Notes under the pieces: generated by a model
What the model was told of the DNA's origin: nothing
Seen by the model: only the letters and a program-made list of their open reading frames with translations
Database searches by the model: none
In this document: piece by piece, positions 60,301-64,000 of the stretch
How the letters are laid out: the number at the start of each line of letters is the position of its first letter
How positions within the stretch are numbered: the stretch's first letter is position 1
Origin: Hydractinia symbiolongicarpus
Taxonomy: Eukaryota; Cnidaria; Hydrozoa; Anthoathecata; Hydractiniidae
Assembly: GCF_029227915.1 (NCBI RefSeq)
Contig: NC_079885.1
Coordinates: forward strand, 17,931,001-17,995,000
Length of the DNA: 64,000 nt
Reading direction: 5' to 3'
Translations under genes and position numbers: made by a program

Positions 60301-63021
60301 GGTTGAAAGTATTTTCGCAATAGGCTGAGACTTGAAACAAAGATCGAAGTGTATGAACCAACTTTACTAAACAAAACACTAGAACAATTTTATACAGAAG
60401 TGCGAAAAGTAAACGGAGAAGAATATGAGCCAGACAGTTTGAAAGTAATGCTAGCAGCTCTCGACCGCCATTTGAAAGACAATGGATTTTAAGTTTGAAT
60501 TATCTCTGGAAGGGAATTTGTTACATCGAAGTGGAAAAGTAAAGAAACCAAATCGTGCTGAAAGTCTCACTGATCAAGAGGAGACAACATTATTGGATTG
60601 TGGTTAGCTTGGGGACAGTAATTCTCGGTCTTTGTTAAATGCTATATGGTGGTGTATTGTTCAACAATTTGGGTTACGAGGTCGAGAAAACCATTATAAC
60701 TTAAAAATGGAGAGGTTTTCCATAAAAATAGACAACAGTGGAAGAAAGTATGTCCAGTTTATCGAAGGTCCCTCAAAAACAAGACAGGGTGGAACTAACT
60801 ATAAGCCAAGAAACATAAACCCACGAATGTAAGGAAACGGCAGTGATAGGTGTTCAGTGAGATTATTTGAATTGTAAAAGGCAAAACGCCCAGCCGAATT
60901 ACGCAACAGTGGGCCTCACTTCTTAGCCGTTTTTGATAACCTTAAAAATCCTGATGTTTGGTACAAAATTCACGTCTTGGTATTAATAAGTTGGCCACAA
61001 TTTTGAAGTCAATGATTCAAAATTCACCCTTAAAAGAATCATCCAGTGAAAAACATATTACAAACCATTCCGGAAAGAAAACGTGCGTTCCAAAACTTAA
61101 GTCAGTCACTGGTCATTCAAAAGAAGAGCGTTGGATGCTTATGATTCAGGGAATGAACATGATTTACTTAAGATGTTGAATGCACTTGTAAACCAGAAAA
61201 ACATGGAAATAACAGCGGATAAAAAAGAAAGTTCACCACAACGTAACTTTTCTTTTGGAATCGATTGGAACAAACATTCTTCAAATAAGCAACAAATTCA
61301 AGGAAAAATTATAATTAATAACTGCACAAATGTTTTATTGACAACCACTTCCCACAAACCAAAGAAAAAAAGACTGATCATTTATTCTTCCTCAGAGGAG
61401 GAATGAAGAAAACATATTTCATAGTTTTAATTTTATGTTGATTATATTTTTACTGTTGTATATATTTACTTGTCATTTAAAATAATTACTGTTGCTTTTG
61501 GATTCATACCCATAAATATTTATTTTCTCGCGTTTTATGATAAGTCAAAAAAAGACATCTTTACAATGAATCTAACTATAAATCAGGTAATAAAAAAATC
61601 AAAACATGGAAATTAATATCCTGTGCTACTCTTACAAAAATAGTTCATTGTGTGATTAGCTCGTAGTCGAACGTTTACTCGTGCAATTAGGAAATAATCG
61701 AACTCTATTTTTTTGCTTTTTAAATTTATCCTCGTCCGAACGGACTGGGAAAATTAAAAGCAAAAAAAAATACTCGTTCGATTATTTCCTAATTGCACTC
61801 GTAAACGTGCGATTACATATACTTATCACATAGTAAAAAACTGATTTGTGAGGAATTTTTTCATTTTTGGAAAATACCCTAAGTTAAATACATTTTTTAA
61901 AAAATATTTTTGCACCATTAGAAAGATCAGATTTTTTTTATCCAATCACTGTAAAAAGATTTTTTTTAAAAAAATCGACTTTTTTCTTATACTCACAACT
62001 TAATTTATATATATTCTAAATACATTCATATATATTCTAAATACATTTATATATATTTAAATACATTTATATATATTTAAATACATTTATATATATTTAA
62101 ATATATTTGCTAACTACAACAGTTTTAATTTTTCTCTTTAAATTATTAAATGCTCCCTTGCAGACAAATTTACCTATATTAAACAAAAGTTATTAAAAAA
62201 ACTTTCATGCAAATAAAATCTTTGAAATATTACCACTTACCAGAAAGAGAGGGAAAAATCACCAACAAACATATTACTGGGACGAACAAGAAAGGAGCCG
62301 TCTCCTTTTTGATATTCATTCAGTAGCCTTTCAGCACCTTGGCGAGAAATGTTGCGATGGAACCACCTGAAATATAATAAAGGATTGTAACGTTTGTTAC
62401 CAAAACACTATTCAATAATAACTTCATTATTTGCAGTTTCAAAGTAAGAAACTATGGTAAGACTTTAGAGGTAATTCTTCAGTATAGGGGAAAAGAGAAA
62501 CAATTAGGAACCTGTACAATTAACAATGTTCTCTAGGTGTGAAAAAGCCAGTATATAAGAAAATAATACACACTTTTCTGCAAAATGTAATTCATCTTCA
62601 TTTCCCTAAAAACGAATTTTAAAAAATAAAGAAAAAACAGCAACATAACCATGACAAGAGTTGTTTCATGGCGAAAAATCTTAGTAGACAAAAAAAAATG
62701 TACTTCGAAAGGCAATTACACTTTGGGACGAAGTTTGAAGCAGAAATTAAAATGACATATATACCCTGTGGATTTTCAAAACATTTGTAACAAGGAAAAG
62801 TTTAATTATAAAATTTTCTAGGAGAGTTAAGCAAATTAAAGTAACCACGATATTCAGAGCGACGCAACTTGTGTAAGTCGTGCAGAAATCATAAAGACAC
62901 ATACCGGCTTCTTATCAGAACTATCATCTTCATCTTCTTCATCTTCATCTTCATTTATTTCATGTTCATATGAATACGAAATCCCTCGTGATGTTAACAC
63001 AAACAAATGTCTATTCCATCT
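32485..63021 (-). CDS. PLCG: Phospholipase C-gamma, C-terminal two thirds of the gene
   Basis: PLC-gamma hydrolyses PIP2 to IP3 and diacylglycerol downstream of tyrosine kinases. Minus-strand exons in gene order: 62905-63021, 62574-62605, 62241-62366, 57016-57196, 56894-56916, 56606-56740, 56288-56444, 50581-50601, 50433-50498, 50188-50291, 49831-49924, 36261-36333, 36019-36107, 35737-35890, 35315-35411, 34787-34957, 34420-34525, 33967-34081, 33436-33594, 33105-33193, 32831-32991, 32485-32533. All phases match and the sum is 2,319 nt: 772 codons plus TAA. Domain order is N half of split PH, nSH2, cSH2, SH3, C half of split PH, PLC-Y, C2 and a polar coiled-coil-like tail. Only PLC-gamma has this order. 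The N-terminal PH, EF hands and X barrel half lie beyond 63021. Vertebrate PLCG1 and PLCG2 are the orthologues. Confidence 0.96.
34958..35314 (-). other. PLCG: U12-type AT-AC intron in PLC-gamma
   Basis: On the minus strand the exon ends TTCTTAAA and the intron begins ATATCCTTTT, the minor-spliceosome donor consensus. It ends TTTCTTTAACATTTACTTAC, with the branch-like TTCTTTAAC 10-12 nt before the terminal AC. The next exon begins GTATCACC. Joining AA with G restores the codon for Lys and the conserved order [16 protein letters not shown]. No GT-AG pair reproduces this alignment: an in-frame stop lies just upstream and there is no AG between that stop and the conserved residues. Confidence 0.88.
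36868..37355. repeat. 27/28-bp minisatellite beside the Helentron
   Basis: About 17 tandem units built on GCTAGTGCAGCTTTGTCGCA followed by CCATAAAA. Units alternate between three and four A residues, giving 27 or 28 bp. The outer units differ most (TTGTGGCA, TTGTTGCA, TTGTACCA), as expected if internal copies were homogenised. The array ends about 95 bp before the Helentron start codon and may be part of its 5' end. Confidence 0.96.
37451..38438 (+). pseudogene. Helentron N-terminal cysteine protease and basic repeat region
   Basis: The frame from ATG 37451 reads [20 protein letters not shown], the GxQC box of the OTU/herpes-tegument-like protease found at the N terminus of Helentrons; the Cys would be the nucleophile. 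A small insertion near 37545-37550 shifts the frame. The domain then continues with [18 protein letters not shown] and a [10 protein letters not shown] box holding the catalytic His. From about 38060 a 14-residue unit like [14 protein letters not shown] is repeated six or so times, giving a basic, probably helical stretch. It ends near a Cys pair (CIVCN). Broken only by that frameshift up to 38438. Confidence 0.75.
38441..39590 (+). pseudogene. Helentron middle region (finger and Rep N-terminal domain), frame-broken
   Basis: Fragments continue in several frames: [11 protein letters not shown] (second Cys pair), [19 protein letters not shown] and [20 protein letters not shown] (38740-38880), [20 protein letters not shown] and [19 protein letters not shown] (39220-39360), then [20 protein letters not shown] (39475-39535). 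This is the Helitron-like N-terminal region in the right order. Several frameshifts and stops fall between 38590 and 39590. Confidence 0.75.
39586..41640 (+). pseudogene. Helentron Rep domain and start of helicase
   Basis: A long open stretch. Rep motifs: [10 protein letters not shown] at its start, [12 protein letters not shown] (the HUH metal site, His-Ile-His) at about 39820-39860, a Cys/His cluster [15 protein letters not shown], and [10 protein letters not shown] at about 40425-40455 with the two catalytic tyrosines four residues apart. The C-terminal part holds the helicase Walker A box [14 protein letters not shown] (about 41520-41565). The frame is lost near 41630, where the family sequence LAPTGVAA is damaged by an indel. 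Confidence 0.85.
41640..42557 (+). pseudogene. Helentron PIF1-like helicase, central part
   Basis: Continues the helicase in a new frame: [19 protein letters not shown], Walker [10 protein letters not shown] (about 41780), [10 protein letters not shown] (41910), LTEVMRQQ and [13 protein letters not shown]. All superfamily 1B motifs are readable. It ends at a TGA in VPID-stop-VTTE, most simply a CGA to TGA change. Confidence 0.85.
42554..43240 (+). pseudogene. Helentron helicase C-terminal end and endonuclease N-terminal half
   Basis: The frame resumes after a one-base slip in an A run. It gives [26 protein letters not shown] and [17 protein letters not shown], the last helicase motifs. An APE-like endonuclease follows directly, with [11 protein letters not shown] and the catalytic Glu box ILCTETQL. 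The frame is lost again near 43225. Confidence 0.82.
43234..43515 (+). pseudogene. Helentron endonuclease C-terminal half
   Basis: Contains [24 protein letters not shown] and LFFTDHEAI, the Asp/Asn and Asp-His catalytic boxes of the exonuclease-endonuclease-phosphatase fold. TAA after LRNK at 43513-43515 is probably the natural end of the polyprotein. Confidence 0.8.
43626..43702. repeat. Inverted/direct repeat hairpin after the Helentron
   Basis: CTTTTCAGAGCATTT (43626-43640) is exactly inverted as AAATGCTCTGAAAAG at 43671-43685, and that arm is directly repeated at 43688-43702. It could be the 3' terminal hairpin of the Helentron, about 110 bp after its last stop, or an unrelated small element. 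Confidence 0.6.
44113..44260. mobile_element. Short MITE with GGGACCATCC ends
   Basis: The left end GGGACCATCCATTTAGTACG and the right end, reversed, GGAGCATCCACAAAGTATAT, align as imperfect inverted repeats of about 25 bp, both followed by ACGCA. The inner side is G-rich on both sides (GGGGAGGGG and GGGGGGAGGG). Length is 148 bp with no coding capacity. This end type belongs to a widespread class of animal MITEs. Confidence 0.55.
46627..46697. repeat. 29-bp perfect direct repeat, CGCGAAAT-rich
   Basis: The segment at 46627-46655 (starting CGCGAAATTAAATCCCCGCG) is repeated exactly at 46669-46697. Further CGCGAA and TTCGCG words are scattered from 46410 to 46740, suggesting a decayed repeat family. 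Confidence 0.6.
47118..48134 (+). pseudogene. Relic of an RPA-like OB-fold single-strand-binding gene
   Basis: A Ser/Lys/Asp-rich N terminus starts at ATG 47118 and includes four 18-bp repeats coding SSSSKD. It ends at a GTACGT donor (47256). The next segment (from about 47648) gives [19 protein letters not shown] and [18 protein letters not shown], then in another frame [20 protein letters not shown] and a CAKCKN pair. The last frame runs from 47934 to VVIDF-stop at 48134. This resembles a family of RPA1-like proteins that is multi-copy in aquatic invertebrates and often tied to mobile DNA. Frameshifts and a stop near 47882 make it non-functional. It lies antisense in the PLC-gamma intron, 3.6 kb past the Helentron. 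The assignment is from memory of the family and moderate. Confidence 0.5.
48699..48738. repeat. Perfect 18-bp inverted repeat, 4-nt loop
   Basis: GAAATAATCATCAATCAC, CACT, then the exact reverse complement. No mismatches. Confidence 0.9.
48892..49106. repeat. Diverged direct duplication, 80-bp arms 133 bp apart
   Basis: 48892-48971 and 49025-49106 share CCTATACAAA, GT-C-GGTCT-GCTC-AACA-GTC and GTAAATTTAAAAC in the same order, with perhaps 20 percent divergence. Confidence 0.6.
49202..49270. repeat. Imperfect 27-bp inverted repeat
   Basis: TGTCCAAAATGGTCACACGC at 49202 mirrors GCGCATGACCATTTTTGGAC at 49250-49269, with ACGATAA/TTATTGT closing the stem around a 14-nt loop. Probably a small foldback element. 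Confidence 0.6.
49831..50601 (-). CDS. PLCG: PLC-gamma exons: cSH2-SH3 linker and SH3
   Basis: A 21-nt exon (50581-50601) encodes VVQEFGI. Exon 50433-50498 gives [18 protein letters not shown], with one tyrosine in the place of the activating Tyr of vertebrate PLC-gamma. Exons 50188-50291 and 49831-49924 form the SH3 domain: [19 protein letters not shown], then YDGGWWQGDYNG and WFPVNFTEE. The last exon ends in phase 0 at GTAAAA before a 13.5-kb intron. Confidence 0.94.
50678..55927. repeat. 5.2-kb minisatellite, exact 50-bp unit, about 105 copies
   Basis: The unit contains GACTGAAAGAACAGAGGGAT, AGAGAGGTTAAACAATAAAG and a variable junction. Two unit types differ at the junction: AAGTGAGGGACTG (A) and AATTGGGGGACTG (B). 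Extra variants (AAATTTAA, GGATAAAGAGGCTAAAC, AGAATAGAG) mark subsets. Period 50 is kept without slippage across the whole array. It fills most of the PLC-gamma intron between the cSH2 exon (56288) and a 21-nt exon (50601), and starts about 75 bp from that microexon. Confidence 0.98.
56288..57196 (-). CDS. PLCG: PLC-gamma exons: rest of nSH2 and whole cSH2
   Basis: Exon 57016-57196 completes nSH2 ([18 protein letters not shown] through LTEPVPQ). A 23-nt exon (56894-56916) encodes PYAHVGK, the linker. Exon 56606-56740 gives [16 protein letters not shown] and [12 protein letters not shown], and exon 56288-56444 gives [16 protein letters not shown] to [16 protein letters not shown]. The cSH2 has extra acidic residues (DSEADSE) before SYAISFR compared with vertebrate proteins. 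cSH2 is the domain that holds the enzyme in its autoinhibited state in vertebrates. Confidence 0.95.
58900..60125. repeat. 27-bp minisatellite, about 45 copies
   Basis: Units read ACTAAGGTAATAAAAAGCCC followed by ATAAAAC. Two binary sites vary: GCCC or GGTC, and ACTAAGG or AATAAGG. Two 24-bp deletion units occur near 59180-59210. The minus strand is open across the whole array (FYGLFITL-like repeats) because the unit is a multiple of three without a stop; this is not a gene. It lies in the nSH2 intron of PLC-gamma. Confidence 0.97.
60210..61406 (+). pseudogene. Crypton/KIAA1958-like tyrosine recombinase relic
   Basis: From ATG 60210 the frame gives [17 protein letters not shown] and [11 protein letters not shown]. 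After frame changes come [20 protein letters not shown] and [17 protein letters not shown] (60340-60490), then [15 protein letters not shown] and [15 protein letters not shown] (60560-60700). This is the DUF3504-type catalytic domain with the first catalytic Arg. Later pieces are [20 protein letters not shown] (about 61050-61110) and [18 protein letters not shown] (61133-61185) with the probable nucleophilic Tyr. Stops at 60331 and 60490 and several frameshifts break it. It lies antisense in the PLC-gamma nSH2 intron. Cryptons are DNA transposons that move by tyrosine recombinase. Confidence 0.72.
61671..61808. mobile_element. Foldback (palindromic) element
   Basis: ACGTTTACTCGTGCAATTAG at 61671 continues through GAAATAATCGAAC and is mirrored at 61776-61808, with 30 of 33 positions pairing. 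Inside, TTTTGCTTTT is mirrored by AAAAGCAAAA, and the centre CGTCCGAACGGAC is itself palindromic, so nearly the whole 138 bp folds into one hairpin. No coding capacity. Confidence 0.7.
62006..62110. repeat. AT-rich 20-bp tandem repeat, about 5 copies
   Basis: Repeats of ATACATTTATATATATTTAA in the PLC-gamma intron, about 130 bp from the nSH2 exon. Confidence 0.8.
62241..63021 (-). CDS. PLCG: PLC-gamma exons: split PH (N half), acidic linker, first half of nSH2
   Basis: Exon 62905-63021 reads [18 protein letters not shown], the last strands of the PH N half, then a run of Glu/Asp. A 32-nt exon (62574-62605) gives [10 protein letters not shown]. Exon 62241-62366 gives [16 protein letters not shown] and [24 protein letters not shown] includes the Arg that binds phosphotyrosine. 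The phase of the first exon's 5' boundary is 0. Confidence 0.93.
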
Positions 63022-64000
63022 CTAAAACAACATTTAGAAGTGTAGCAAAAACTCTCTATAGCAATAGCAATGTGTTGTCTTTCTGTCTTCAAGAAAGAAG
63101 TCTCGTTAGGGATGCACAAAAAAGCAAATTCAATATATTTTTATCAACTTTGTTGCCACAAGCGTATTCTTACGGATTTTTTCAACAGGTAGGCTTCACG
63201 AATTAAGATTTTGTGTACACAAAATAAATTCACATGTAAGTAAAGCCGTCAGCTTATCTATGATGATTTTAATTTTGACATGAAATTCATGATAGCCTGA
63301 CAGGCTAATAACTAGTCTTTATATTATTAGTTCTATATTATTAGTTCTATTTTGCGAATAAAGTCAAAGTCGTGCTATGGGATGCACAATATATTTATGC
63401 ACAAACTACAAATGCAATATAATTTAATTCTCTCTAATATAAATGACAGGTTTTTATACCTATGGAGACTCATGAAGACCTTGTTGATACCTATGGAGAC
63501 CTATGGTGTCTATAGCTATCTATAGACACCTATAGATACCTATGGATATTTTTGGATTCCTATGTGTACGGCAGGTGGAGAATGTTAGAAATATGCTGGT
63601 GAAAGTTTCCAAGGTGTCCGCATTGTAAAAAAAATTAGCGAAGGTCCAGGAAATCAAGAAAATAATTATTACAGTTTGAGGCATCTGATCTAACCAAATA
63701 TGTTAAGATCTTGAGTTGTATGTCTTTTGTGAACAATCACAAGTAAATTTTGAAAAATTTAAAGTCCAAAGAGACAATAATGGAAACGCTGTAAATCATT
63801 GTTTGTTGATATGATCTTTGTAATTAAGCATTTATTCCAACAATGTTTTGAATATGACTGTAGTAAATAAGTTTAAAATGTTAAAAACACTGCAGAACAA
63901 ATTAATCTACTTGCTTTTTAATTATCACGCTTTCTGAATGCCTTAAATCAATTTTCAAATAAGAAGTATTATTAAAATGTTATTTTAATTTTGAAAGATG
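63022..64000. other. Right edge, PLC-gamma intron, no exon seen
   Basis: No further PLC-gamma exon (upstream PH or X domain) is recognisable on the minus strand, so this is probably intron. It holds short irregular repeats of CCTATGGAGAC and CTATAGACACC at about 63460-63560 and TATTATTAGTTCTA repeats near 63320-63350. Confidence 0.5.

Larger units (their letters stand above)
57197..62240 (-). other. PLCG: 5-kb PLC-gamma intron inside the nSH2 domain
   Basis: The intron interrupts a Trp codon in the SFW motif of nSH2. It contains, from right to left, an AT-rich repeat, a foldback element, a Crypton-like recombinase relic and a 27-bp minisatellite. From 57197 to 58870 I see only AT-rich sequence. 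Confidence 0.88.

Noticed and set aside
62970-63206. 78-codon plus-strand frame at the right edge
   Set aside because: Overlaps the antisense of a confirmed PLC-gamma exon and matches no family I know.

Overview
This is a eukaryotic (metazoan) nuclear window: AT-rich, intron-split genes with GT-AG introns, long introns full of transposon relics, and many minisatellites. The mix of a plasmanylethanolamine desaturase, a single-type phospholipase C-gamma, an astacin protease with an odd basic tail, and relics of retroelement, Helentron and Crypton-like families that I associate with aquatic invertebrates suggests a cnidarian, perhaps a hydrozoan. The species call is inference only.

Four host genes are supported by reading-frame-consistent exons. 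(1) GINS2/PSF2, minus strand, exons 1-2 at 214-2548, running off the left edge. (2) PEDS1 (TMEM189, Kua), plus strand, four exons at 11655-13568, complete, 329 aa. (3) A secreted astacin metalloprotease, plus strand, eight exons at 15867-29237, 444 aa, with intact zinc-site and Met-turn motifs and an Arg/Lys-rich C-terminal tail. Its first intron (10.2 kb) holds a 9.5-kb array of a 21-bp repeat. (4) Phospholipase C-gamma, minus strand, 22 exons at 32485-63021 covering split PH, two SH2, SH3, PLC-Y and C2. The visible exons add up to exactly 772 codons plus a stop. The N-terminal PH, EF hands and X domain lie beyond the right edge. One of its introns is a clear AT-AC, U12-type intron.

The genes are separate and do not form a pathway. 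The rest is repeat biology. The 13.5-kb PLC-gamma intron between the SH3 and C-terminal PH-half exons contains a 27/28-bp minisatellite, a nearly intact but frame-broken Helentron (cysteine protease, Rep, PIF1 helicase, APE-like endonuclease), a MITE and a relic of an RPA-like OB-fold gene. The intron after the second SH2 carries a 5.2-kb 50-bp array. The intron splitting the first SH2 carries a 27-bp array, a Crypton/KIAA1958-like tyrosine recombinase relic and a foldback element. GINS2 intron 1 carries a non-LTR relic, and a second retroelement relic lies at 6.2-8.0 kb. I see no tRNA, rRNA or CRISPR array.
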